Assembly (NCBI GenBank): GCA_036654375.1
Contig: JAVVSD010000022.1
Span: 1-10,002, forward strand
DNA: 10,002 bases
Reading direction: 5' to 3'
DNA from: RZYX01 sp036654375
GTDB lineage: Bacteria; Bacillota; Clostridia; Oscillospirales; Acutalibacteraceae
This document shows positions 1 through 6,457 of this stretch, piece by piece (positions within the stretch are counted from its first letter, which is position 1; each line of letters begins with the position of its first letter). The notes beneath the pieces are model-generated. The model made no database searches, was not told where the DNA came from, and saw nothing but the letters and a program-made list of their open reading frames with translations. The position numbers and the translations under genes are program-made.

Positions 1-1870
1 TCAGCACTCTATCTTTGAAATATTATCCAATGCAATTGATGAAGCAAGAGAAGGATATGGAGATAGAGTTGTAGTAACAAAATATGAGGATAACTCTATT
101 GAAGTTCAGGACTTTGGTCGTGGAATTCCAATGGATTACAATACTGTAGAAGATAAATTTAACTGGGAGCTTGTATTTTGTGAGATGTATGCTGGTGGCA
201 AATACAATACAAATACAGGCGGTAGCTATGAATTTTCACTTGGACTTAACGGCCTTGGACTCTGTGCGACTCAGTATTCTTCTGAATATATGGACGCTGA
301 AGTACACAGAGATGGCTTTAAATATATTATGCATTTTAAAAGTGGAAAGCCTTGTTCCAAACTTGTTAAAGAGGAATACAGTGGTAAAGATACCGGAACA
401 ATCATAAGGTGGCGACCAGATAGAGAAGTCTTTACTGAAATTGACATACCAATAGAGTATTTTCAGCAGACAATAAAGCGTCAGTCAATAGTGAACTCTG
501 GAGTAAAATTTATTTTACGCAATCAGGCTGGCGGAAAATTTGAAACTTTTGAATATGTTTACGAAAATGGAATAACAGATTATGTAAAAGAGTTTGCAGA
601 AGATAAAGCGTTTTCATCTGTACAATTTTGGCAAACTGAAAAAACTGGTAGAGATAGAGAGGACAAGCCTGATTACAGGGTAAAAATTAATGTTGCACTT
701 TGTTTTTCAAACAAAAAGCAGCTCAAGGAATATTATCACAACTCAAGTTGGCTTGAGTATGGTGGAGCGCCAGAAAAAGCTTCAAGAAGTGCGTTTGTGT
801 CGCAGGTTGATTCATATTTAAAGCAAAATAATAAATATGTTAAGAGCGATAGTAAAATTAGCTTTCAGGATATTGAGGATTGCATGGTGCTTGTAATTTC
901 GTCGCTTTCAACTCAAACATCATATGAAAATCAGACAAAAAAGGCAATCAACAATAAGTTTATCCAAGAGGCAATAACGGAATTTCTCCGTCATCAGCTT
1001 GAAGTCTATTTTATTGAAAATCCATTAGAAGCCGAGAAAATTGCAGAACAAATACTTATAAATATGCGTAGCAGAATAAAAGCTGAATCCACAAGACAAA
1101 ACCTTAAAAAGACTCTTCAAAGTTCCAATGACATGGGAAACAGAGTTCAAAAATTTGTTGATTGTAGAAGTAAAGATGTAACCAAGCGGGAGCTGTTCAT
1201 AGTTGAAGGAGATTCTGCTCTTGGTGCCTGTAAGCAGGCAAGAGATTCGGAGTTTCAGGCGATTATACCTGTACGAGGAAAAATTCTTAACTGCCTTAAA
1301 TCCGAATATGATAAAATATTTAAAAGCGATATAATAGCAGATCTTATAAAAGTTCTTGGCTGTGGAGTTGAAGTTAGAAGTAAGTCAAATAAGGATTTAT
1401 CATCTTTCAATCTTGAAAATCTAAGATGGGGCAAAGTTATAATCTGTACTGATGCCGATGTTGACGGATTCCAAATTCGCACATTGATACTTACAATGAT
1501 ATATAAATTAATGCCGACACTTATTGAGTCGGGAAAAGTGTTTATTGCTGAGTCACCTCTTTATGAGATAAAATCAAAGGACGAAACATGGTTTGCATAT
1601 TCAGAGCGAGAAAAAACACAGGCACTTGAAGAAATAGGAAACGCTAAGTACACTATTCAGCGTTCAAAGGGACTTGGTGAAAATGACTCGGACATGATGT
1701 CGCTGACCACAATGAACCCAAGCACAAGAAGACTTATAAAGATTGAGCCAGATGATATAATTCGCACTGCAGAGGTCTTTGAGCTTTTGCTTGGAGATAA
1801 TCTCGCAGGACGAAAAGAGCATATAGCAGAGAATGGACATCTTTATGTTGATATGACAGATGTTAGTTAA
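1..1870 (+). CDS. parE: Type IIA DNA topoisomerase subunit B (ParE/GyrB-like), 5' end outside window
   Basis: This is the ATPase and TOPRIM subunit of a type IIA topoisomerase, which drives strand passage together with the A subunit encoded next door. The reading frame is already open at base 2, so the first ATG at 131 is internal. About 622 residues are visible and some 30-40 are missing. Seen in order: the GHKL ATPase N-box (catalytic Glu at 17-19, Asn at 29-31, Asp at 38-40), the DFGRGIP box (Asp at 110-112), an ATP-lid-like GLNGLGL at 242-262, the TOPRIM Glu in VEGDSAL at 1205-1207, the DADVD metal site at 1451-1465, and QRSKGLGEND near the C terminus. The lid is unusual, since most GyrB/ParE proteins have a GLHGVG-type sequence. 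I prefer ParE to GyrB because the partner A subunit lacks a visible GyrA box. That choice is inference, while membership of the topoisomerase family is certain. Confidence 0.9.
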   Translation, partial: QHSIFEILSNAIDEAREGYGDRVVVTKYEDNSIEVQDFGRGIPMDYNTVEDKFNWELVFCEMYAGGKYNTNTGGSYEFSLGLNGLGLCATQYSSEYMDAEVHRDGFKYIMHFKSGKPCSKLVKEEYSGKDTGTIIRWRPDREVFTEIDIPIEYFQQTIKRQSIVNSGVKFILRNQAGGKFETFEYVYENGITDYVKEFAEDKAFSSVQFWQTEKTGRDREDKPDYRVKINVALCFSNKKQLKEYYHNSSWLEYGGAPEKASRSAFVSQVDSYLKQNNKYVKSDSKISFQDIEDCMVLVISSLSTQTSYENQTKKAINNKFIQEAITEFLRHQLEVYFIENPLEAEKIAEQILINMRSRIKAESTRQNLKKTLQSSNDMGNRVQKFVDCRSKDVTKRELFIVEGDSALGACKQARDSEFQAIIPVRGKILNCLKSEYDKIFKSDIIADLIKVLGCGVEVRSKSNKDLSSFNLENLRWGKVIICTDADVDGFQIRTLILTMIYKLMPTLIESGKVFIAESPLYEIKSKDETWFAYSEREKTQALEEIGNAKYTIQRSKGLGENDSDMMSLTTMNPSTRRLIKIEPDDIIRTAEVFELLLGDNLAGRKEHIAENGHLYVDMTDVS

Positions 1871-1912
1871 TTAAAAAGTCTGTTATGCTACTAAAAATGA
1901 GGATGAGAATTA

Positions 1913-4159
1913 ATGGCAACGAGGAAAAGTAAAAAAACAAATAAAGAGGATTCGATTGACCCAAAGGCTCATATTCTTGGAGCAGGTATAGTTGTTAATC
2001 AAATTATTACTGAAACGCTCGAGGTTAACTATATGCCTTATGCAATGAGCGTTATAATGTCGCGTGCAATTCCAGAAATTGATGGATTTAAACCATCGCA
2101 CAGAAAGCTTCTTTATACGATGTATAAAATGGGGCTTTTAAATTCTGGCAGGATTAAGTCTGCTAATATTGTTGGTCGTACCATGCAGCTGAACCCCCAT
2201 GGTGACCAAGCAATTTATGATACTATGGTAAGACTTTCAAAGGGATACGAGGCGCTTTTGCATCCTTATGTAGACTCTAAGGGTAACTTTGGTAAAGCAT
2301 ATTCAAAGGATATGCAATGGGCTGCATCAAGATACACAGAGGCAAAGTTATCGCCTATTTCAGCAGAGCTGTTTAGAGATATTGATAAGGACACCGTGGA
2401 TTTTATTGATAACTATGATAACACCATGAAAGAGCCAATATTGTTACCTGTAACCTTTCCGTCAATTCTTGTAAATGCTAACTCAGGAATTGCTGTTGGT
2501 ATGGCAAGTTCAATTTGCTCATTCAATCTAAAAGAGGTTTGCGAAACAACCATTGAGCTTATCAAAAACCCAGAACATATAATCATAGACACATTAAAAG
2601 CACCTGACTTTATTGGTGGAGGTCAGATACTTTATAATCAGGAAGATATTGAAAATATTTATGCGACTGGCAGAGGTGGAATTAAAGTAAGGTCAATATA
2701 TTCTTATGACAAAGCCAATAACTGCATAGATATAACCCAAATTCCTTCAACAACAACAGCAGAAGCAATTATTGACAAAATAATTGATAGAGTAAAGGCT
2801 GGCGTAATAAGAGAAATTAGCGATATTAGAGATGAAACTGATAAGTCGGGTCTTAAAATAACCATCGACCTTAAGCGTGGCATTGATGCTGATAAATTAA
2901 TGCAAAAGCTGTTTCGCATGACAAGTCTTGAAGATACATTTTCTTGTAACTTTAACATTCTCATTGGTGGAAGTCCACAGGTGCTTGGTGTTAAACAAAT
3001 CCTTACTGAGTGGATAGCATTCCGAGTTGAATGCGTTAGACGCAGAGTGTTTTTTGACTATACTAAGTGCAAAGAAAAGCTACATCTGCTTAGAGGTCTT
3101 TCAAAGATACTGCTTGATATTGATAAAGCAATTAAAATCGTTAGGGAAACGAATGAGGAGGAGGAAGTTGTTCCAAACCTTATGATTGGCTTTGGAATTG
3201 ATGAAATCCAAGCGGATTATGTTGCAGAAATTAAACTTCGTCATTTAAATAAAGAGTATATCCTAAAGCGTTTGGCTGATATTGACAAACTTGAAGCTGA
3301 AATTGCAGACATGGAAGATATTCTAAGCAGCAAAACCAGAATAAAAAAGATTATCATTGCCGAATTAAATGAGGTAATCAAAAAGTACTCACAGGAAAGA
3401 AAAAGTGAAATAATGTACTCAGTTGAGCTTGAAGAAGTTGAGCTTGAAGAAGAAGTTCCAGATTATCAGGTAACACTTTTCTTTACCCATTCAGGATATT
3501 TTAAAAAAATTACACCTCAGTCATTAAGAATGAGCGGAGAACAAAAGCTTAAAGATGGAGATGAAATAAAAGATATAATAGAAACAACAAATGCAAAAGA
3601 ACTGCTTTTCTTCACAGATAAATGTCAGGTTTACAAGGCAAAGGTCAGCGATTTTGATGATACAAAAGCCAGTGTACTTGGCGATTATATTCCAACAAAA
3701 TTGCAAATGGATGAAGGAGAGAACGCCATATATATGGCTGTAACAAGTGATTACAAGGGATATATGTTGTTCTTTTTTGAAAATGGTAAAGTGTCAAAGC
3801 TTGATATGAGCGTATATGAAACGAAAACAAATAGAAAGAAACTAATAAAGGCATATTCTGATAAAAGTCCAATAGCGAATATGTTATATATTCAGGAAGA
3901 TGGAGAATATGTAATTGAATCTTCTGCCGGAAGATTGCTTCTTATAAATTCTGGCTCGATTGCACCAAAGACAACAAAAGATACAATGGGCGTTGGAATA
4001 ATGACTCTTAAAAAAGGTCAAAAGCTTGTAAATGCAAGACCATATATTGAAGGAGAATTTTCAAAACCACACCGTTATCGCACAAAGAATTTGCCTGCAT
4101 TGGGTTCATTCTTATCTTCGGAAGACTCTCAACTCGAGTCTGAACAACTTACTCTTTAA
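1913..4159 (+). CDS. parC: Type IIA DNA topoisomerase subunit A (ParC/GyrA-like)
   Basis: This is the DNA cleavage-religation subunit, which forms an A2B2 enzyme with the product of the upstream gene. The ATG at 1913 follows GAGGA at 1899-1903, nine bases away, and lies 42 bases after the B-subunit stop, so the two are probably co-transcribed. The winged-helix region carries the cleavage tyrosine Y141 after R140 (AASRYTEAKL). A tower/coiled-coil region (about 370-480) and a short C-terminal beta-pinwheel region (about 500-748) with APKTTKDTMGVGIMTLKK follow. At 748 residues it is shorter than most GyrA proteins and I find no QRRGGKG-type GyrA box, which favours ParC. Two oddities stand out: a 3-residue insertion before the PHGD motif (GRTMQLNPHGD), and Gln99 where GyrA/ParC usually have the Ser of the quinolone-binding region. 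The equivalent acidic residue, Asp103, is kept. Confidence 0.92.
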   Translation: MATRKSKKTNKEDSIDPKAHILGAGIVVNQIITETLEVNYMPYAMSVIMSRAIPEIDGFKPSHRKLLYTMYKMGLLNSGRIKSANIVGRTMQLNPHGDQAIYDTMVRLSKGYEALLHPYVDSKGNFGKAYSKDMQWAASRYTEAKLSPISAELFRDIDKDTVDFIDNYDNTMKEPILLPVTFPSILVNANSGIAVGMASSICSFNLKEVCETTIELIKNPEHIIIDTLKAPDFIGGGQILYNQEDIENIYATGRGGIKVRSIYSYDKANNCIDITQIPSTTTAEAIIDKIIDRVKAGVIREISDIRDETDKSGLKITIDLKRGIDADKLMQKLFRMTSLEDTFSCNFNILIGGSPQVLGVKQILTEWIAFRVECVRRRVFFDYTKCKEKLHLLRGLSKILLDIDKAIKIVRETNEEEEVVPNLMIGFGIDEIQADYVAEIKLRHLNKEYILKRLADIDKLEAEIADMEDILSSKTRIKKIIIAELNEVIKKYSQERKSEIMYSVELEEVELEEEVPDYQVTLFFTHSGYFKKITPQSLRMSGEQKLKDGDEIKDIIETTNAKELLFFTDKCQVYKAKVSDFDDTKASVLGDYIPTKLQMDEGENAIYMAVTSDYKGYMLFFFENGKVSKLDMSVYETKTNRKKLIKAYSDKSPIANMLYIQEDGEYVIESSAGRLLLINSGSIAPKTTKDTMGVGIMTLKKGQKLVNARPYIEGEFSKPHRYRTKNLPALGSFLSSEDSQLESEQLTL

Positions 4160-4181
4160 TTGATTTAAACTGAAATAAAGT

Positions 4182-4221
4182 TGAACCGCTCTGCCAAGGC
4201 AAACCCTGTCAGAACGGTTCA
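4182..4221 (+). other. Imperfect hairpin downstream of the topoisomerase operon
   Basis: Bases 4182-4193 (TGAACCGCTCTG) can pair with 4210-4221 (CAGAACGGTTCA) in a 12-bp stem with one C-A mismatch and a 16-base loop. It starts 22 bases after the topoisomerase A stop. No T-run follows, so it is not a canonical intrinsic terminator. It could protect the 3' end or be part of a longer structured transcript. Confidence 0.5.
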
Positions 4222-4229
4222 AAGAAACG

Positions 4230-4261
4230 AATACGGCTCCAGAATTAACTGTTGCCGTATT
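4230..4261 (+). other. Hairpin (8-bp perfect stem) between parC and secG
   Basis: AATACGGC at 4230-4237 pairs perfectly with GCCGTATT at 4254-4261 across a 16-base loop. It follows the previous hairpin by eight bases. A third, weaker pairing is possible between TAGCGG at 4262-4267 and CCGCTA at 4312-4317. The function is unknown. Confidence 0.4.
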
Positions 4262-4335
4262 TAGCGGATAGCAGCAAACGCAAAAATTTATTAAATCTAA
4301 GCTTTTACTAACCGCTACTTATATGCTTTACAAAA

Positions 4336-4366
4336 ATCTAAATATTATACCAAATAATATTTAGAT
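4336..4366. promoter_or_regulatory. Perfect 12-bp AT-rich inverted repeat upstream of the secG promoter
   Basis: ATCTAAATATTA at 4336-4347 is mirrored by TAATATTTAGAT at 4355-4366 with a 7-base spacer. The dyad ends 18 bases before the predicted -35 of secG, which would suit an operator. On the minus strand a short T-run follows the stem, so a weak reverse-direction terminator is also possible. There is no direct evidence for either role. Confidence 0.35.
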
Positions 4367-4384
4367 AAAATCCAGCTGTTCCCC

Positions 4385-4413
4385 TTGCATTTAATATGTA
4401 TATATGTTAAAAT
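4385..4413 (+). promoter_or_regulatory. Predicted extended -10 promoter for secG
   Basis: TTGCAT at 4385-4390 is separated by 17 bases from TAAAAT at 4408-4413, which is preceded by a TGT extension (TG at 4405-4406). The extended -10 compensates for the weak -35. It lies 34 bases before the secG start codon, leaving room for a short leader with the ribosome binding site GGAGGT at 4433-4438. Confidence 0.5.
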
Positions 4414-4446
4414 ATTTTTCACGCAGTGAATTGGAGGTTTTGTTTT

Positions 4447-4701
4447 ATGTCAGGATTAGAAATTGCAGGTGCAGTTGGCATGATTGTTTTGTCACTTGCT
4501 CTTATTCTTATAGTAATTTTGCAAAAGGACAGGCAGTCAAACCTATCTGGAGCCATTTCGGGTGGAGATTCTTCAGGCGGATTTTTTGACAAAACCAAAG
4601 GCAAACAAAAGGAAGCAGTTCTTGAAAAAGGCACTAAAATTTTGGGCGTTATTTTCTTTGTTATCGCTATAGCAACAACTTTAGTTATCCTTTTTGTTTA
4701 A
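4447..4701 (+). CDS. secG: Protein translocase subunit SecG
   Basis: SecG is the small accessory membrane subunit of the SecYEG channel, which exports unfolded proteins together with SecA. The 84-residue product has the family layout: a first membrane segment (about residues 5-25), a polar loop with the diagnostic QKDRQSNLSGAISGG stretch, then a Lys-rich segment and a second membrane span (about 64-84). I chose the ATG at 4447 because GGAGGT at 4433-4438 sits eight bases before it. An in-frame ATG at 4426 lies upstream of that site and would add seven poorly fitting residues. The gene has its own predicted promoter and terminator, so it is probably monocistronic here. Confidence 0.93.
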   Translation: MSGLEIAGAVGMIVLSLALILIVILQKDRQSNLSGAISGGDSSGGFFDKTKGKQKEAVLEKGTKILGVIFFVIAIATTLVILFV

Positions 4702-4723
4702 AACAATAACTAAAATATAATAT

Positions 4724-4757
4724 ATTTGCTCCGCTACAAAATGCGGAGCAAATTTTT
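4724..4757 (+). terminator. Intrinsic terminator after secG
   Basis: ATTTGCTCCGC at 4724-4734 pairs perfectly with GCGGAGCAAAT at 4743-4753 (11 bp, 8-base loop). The stem runs into a T-tract at 4753-4757. It begins 23 bases after the secG stop and separates secG from the tRNA promoter. Confidence 0.9.
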
Positions 4758-4768
4758 CTGAAAAAGGC

Positions 4769-4797
4769 TTGACTTTATTAGTTAAATCATATATTAT
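4769..4797 (+). promoter_or_regulatory. Sigma-70-type promoter of the tRNA-Lys gene
   Basis: TTGACT at 4769-4774 and TATTAT at 4792-4797 are separated by exactly 17 bases, and each matches the consensus at five of six positions. Transcription would start around 4804, giving a 5' leader of about 16 bases before the mature tRNA. Confidence 0.8.
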
Positions 4798-4819
4798 ATT
4801 CAAGTGCCACACGCAGTAT

Positions 4820-4895
4820 GATCCATTAGCTCAGTTGGCAGAGCACTTGACTTTTAATCAAGGTGTCCGGAGTTCGAATCTCCGATGGATCACCA
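4820..4895 (+). tRNA. tRNA-Lys(UUU)
   Basis: The 76 bases fold as a standard tRNA. The acceptor stem is GATCCAT (4820-4826) with ATGGATC (4885-4891), the anticodon stem is CTTGA (4846-4850) with TCAAG (4858-4862), the TTT anticodon is at 4853-4855, and the T arm holds GTTCGAATC. Discriminator A4892 and an encoded CCA (4893-4895) follow. It reads lysine AAA/AAG codons. Everything from 4848 onwards is duplicated at 6458, so the tRNA 3' half now in use was probably supplied by the inserted element and restores a complete gene. Confidence 0.97.
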
Positions 4896-4897
4896 AA
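4848..4897 (+). repeat. Attachment site (left att core), within tRNA-Lys
   Basis: These 50 bases are identical to 6458-6507. They run from the 5' anticodon stem through the T arm, acceptor stem, CCA and two extra A. Identity stops sharply on both sides (T4847 against G6457, G4898 against T6508). This is the pattern left by tyrosine-recombinase integration into the anticodon-to-3'-end part of a tRNA gene. Confidence 0.9.
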
Positions 4898-4899
4898 GT

Positions 4900-4940
4900 A
4901 GCTTGTAGTTGTAACTTTTTGTTGCAGTTACAAGCTTTTT
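4900..4940. terminator. Strong hairpin terminator between tRNA-Lys and int
   Basis: Bases 4900-4915 pair with 4921-4936 in a 16-bp stem with one mismatch and two G-T pairs. The loop is five T, and a T-run (4936-4940) follows on the plus strand, with more T at 4943-4947. It starts five bases after the tRNA CCA, so it ends the tRNA transcript. The int stop codon on the minus strand lies at 4939-4941, so the same hairpin sits at the 3' end of int. It belongs to the element, while the ancestral tRNA terminator is at 6525-6558. Confidence 0.8.
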
Positions 4941-5826
4941 ACTTTTTCAAATACACTTTATCAAGAGGGGACAAAGTATAAAAATTGACTATCATTTTAT
5001 TTGAAGTCAAGTGTACATACTTTTTCACCATTTCAAGTGTACTATGACCTAAAATATTTTGCAAGCTGTATATATCACCACCATTCTCTAAATAACGTGT
5101 TGCAAAGGTATGTCGCAATAAATGTGCATGTAAACGTGGTATATTACTTTGCTTTTTTAAACGCTGAAAAAGAGTCTTTACGCAATCATAATCTATCGGA
5201 ATCAATTCTTCAGATACAAACAATGGTGTCTGTAATTCCAAAAATGGAAGGCGTGCAAGATATTTCATTAACGCCTTTTTAGAATTTAATCCCAAGGGTA
5301 CAAATCTTTGTTTGTTTCCTTTACCGTCAACTATTGCATAACTCTCTGAAAGATGTAACGAACCTATTTTTAATTTAACAACTTCGTTTAATCGTAAACC
5401 ACTATCAAGCATTAATGCACATATACAGTAATTACGTAAACCAAGAAAAGTTTTTAAATCAAAATTGTTCATAAGACGATTAATTTCGTCATCTGTAAGA
5501 ACGTCAATAACTTTTCGCTGTGCTTTTGGTAGCTTAAAACGCTCTGAAATATTAACATTAATATATCCCTCGTTATAACACCAAGTAAGAAATGCACGTA
5601 AAGCCCTAATATATGTTTGTCTTGAAACAGTGGTAATATCTCTTCTATTGAGATAAATATAGTATTCTTTGCAATTAATAAGTTGGATATCATCTATAGC
5701 TTTTTCATGAGTAACAAATCTCATAAAATATTCAAGAGAACGCTTGTAATAGTCGATAGTATTAATAGAATTTCCTCTGATTTCTTGGTCAATCAAAAAC
5801 TCATTCACAGCTTGTTGGATTGTCAT
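4939..5826 (-). CDS. int: Tyrosine recombinase / site-specific integrase
   Basis: This is a tyrosine recombinase of the XerC/XerD-like phage-integrase class, which would integrate and excise the element at tRNA-Lys. The 295-residue product has an N-terminal SAM-like core-binding domain (about 1-90) and a C-terminal catalytic domain. All catalytic residues are visible: Arg145 (SGLRL), Lys169 (GKGNK), His235 and Arg238 (HLLRH), His261 (LGHS) and the nucleophile Tyr270 (KKYVHL). I chose the ATG at 5824-5826 because GGGTGAT, a good match to the 16S anti-SD, sits a few bases upstream. An in-frame TTG at 5836-5838 would add four residues (299 total). The gene points towards the tRNA, ends 44 bases from its CCA, and shows no frameshift or truncation. 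Confidence 0.93.
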   Translation of the reverse strand: MTIQQAVNEFLIDQEIRGNSINTIDYYKRSLEYFMRFVTHEKAIDDIQLINCKEYYIYLNRRDITTVSRQTYIRALRAFLTWCYNEGYINVNISERFKLPKAQRKVIDVLTDDEINRLMNNFDLKTFLGLRNYCICALMLDSGLRLNEVVKLKIGSLHLSESYAIVDGKGNKQRFVPLGLNSKKALMKYLARLPFLELQTPLFVSEELIPIDYDCVKTLFQRLKKQSNIPRLHAHLLRHTFATRYLENGGDIYSLQNILGHSTLEMVKKYVHLTSNKMIVNFYTLSPLDKVYLKK

Positions 5827-5908
5827 ATTATCACCCAAATTCTGTGCAAGTTACAAGTTATACGATATATACCTTTTGTGTGAGTTATGAGGTATAGTCA
5901 AGTTTAAA

Positions 5909-5965
5909 GGAAACGCCCCGCAAGCGGGGGGCGTTTCCACCGTCCACAGGGAATAACGGGACGGT
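5909..5965. other. Two adjoining strong hairpins in the element's GC-rich centre
   Basis: GGAAACGCC at 5909-5917 pairs perfectly with GGCGTTTCC at 5930-5938, with further G-C pairs inside the loop. Directly abutting it, ACCGTCC at 5939-5945 pairs with GGACGGT at 5959-5965. Both can form on either strand. The local GC content is far above that of the surrounding DNA. Candidate roles are a structured RNA, a recombination or single-strand origin hairpin, or regulation of the short ORF that follows. No known RNA family is recognised. Confidence 0.55.
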
Positions 5966-5984
5966 AAAAACCTTAATAGGTGCT

Positions 5985-6170
5985 ATGCACCAACCCACGC
6001 AGAACGAAACTACCATAAACGGTAAAACTACAGCCATGAAACAGAAAATAGTATATAAACGCTCAGGGCGTTGCCCCTGTACTAACATAAAGAAAAAACT
6101 TTACATGTATGTAGCTAATCTTCTCAAAAGGAGCAAACGAGAAGCAATGCTAATAGAGAAACAGTCCTAA
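5985..6170 (+). CDS. Possible 61-residue basic protein, unrecognised
   Basis: This short ORF is rich in Lys and Arg, with one CxC pair (RCPCTN) and a helical-looking C-terminal half (KKLYMYVANLLKRSKREAM). I do not recognise a family. The start is weak: AGGTG lies only two bases before the ATG, and the ATG sits in the loop of a perfect 5-bp hairpin (5979-5983 with 5987-5991). An alternative Met at 6036 has no ribosome binding site. It lies divergent from int, where small DNA-binding or excision proteins are often found, and its basic charge would fit, but no helix-turn-helix is obvious. The same bases fold well, so this may be non-coding. Confidence 0.35.
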   Translation: MHQPTQNETTINGKTTAMKQKIVYKRSGRCPCTNIKKKLYMYVANLLKRSKREAMLIEKQS

Positions 6171-6190
6171 ATGCGTTATATAAGCTACTG

Positions 6191-6209
6191 AAAGTCGCAA
6201 AACGGCTTT
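6191..6209. other. Small hairpin between the two short element ORFs
   Basis: AAAGTCG at 6191-6197 pairs with CGGCTTT at 6203-6209 (7 bp including one G-T pair, 5-base loop). It lies between the end of the 61-residue plus-strand ORF and the end of the 72-residue minus-strand ORF. That position fits a shared 3' boundary, but no T-run follows on either strand, so termination is only a guess. Confidence 0.3.
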
Positions 6210-6218
6210 GTATGTAAT

Positions 6219-6437
6219 TTAATCAATATATTCGTCTAATCGACCATCAAGAGCAATTGAGCCATTTAATTCACAGTTTCTTTCAAGCTCTTTTCCAACG
6301 AAACCGACTAAACCACAAATTCTGGTGCAAATTGTTTCGTCAAACTTTGTACATCTTAAAGATAAATTTCTTAAATCTATATAAACGTCCTCTAAAAAAG
6401 TGCAATAATCATCAAGTAATATATTATCTTTTTTCAT
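6219..6437 (-). CDS. Small acidic cysteine-containing protein, unrecognised
   Basis: The 72-residue product is acidic, with about 15 Asp/Glu against about 9 Lys/Arg. It has five Cys (residues 12, 29, 37, 41 and 55) and no clear membrane span. I do not recognise a family. The ORF is credible because the start codon at 6435-6437 is preceded by GGAGG (plus-strand CCTCC at 6445-6449) with a 7-base spacer. The start lies only 20 bases from the right att core, leaving no room for a promoter inside the integrated element. It would be read from flanking DNA or, in a circular form, by transcription crossing the joined att site from int. Its acidity argues against a typical basic excisionase. Confidence 0.6.
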   Translation of the reverse strand: MKKDNILLDDYCTFLEDVYIDLRNLSLRCTKFDETICTRICGLVGFVGKELERNCELNGSIALDGRLDEYID

Positions 6438-6457
6438 TTACTTTCCTCCATTTCAAG

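Noticed and set aside
4182..4221. Intrinsic terminator of the topoisomerase operon
   Set aside because: The stem is reasonable but no T-run follows, so it is listed only as a hairpin.
4182..4366. Known small RNA (SRP RNA, 6S RNA, tmRNA) between parC and secG
   Set aside because: None of the conserved motifs or overall folds of these families could be recognised.
4769..4981. 70-codon plus-strand ORF across the tRNA (contains DPLAQLAEHLTFNQGVRSSN)
   Set aside because: It is a translation of tRNA-Lys, a well-known spurious ORF type, with no ribosome binding site.
5001..5282. 93-codon plus-strand ORF within int
   Set aside because: It is a shadow of the integrase gene on the opposite strand, which has all catalytic motifs.
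5885..6088. 67-codon minus-strand ORF upstream of int
   Set aside because: It runs through the strongest hairpins, has no convincing ribosome binding site, and competes with the 61-residue ORF on the other strand.
5909..6210. CRISPR array or retron non-coding RNA inside the mini-element
   Set aside because: There are no regularly spaced repeats, and no reverse transcriptase or Cas gene lies in the element.
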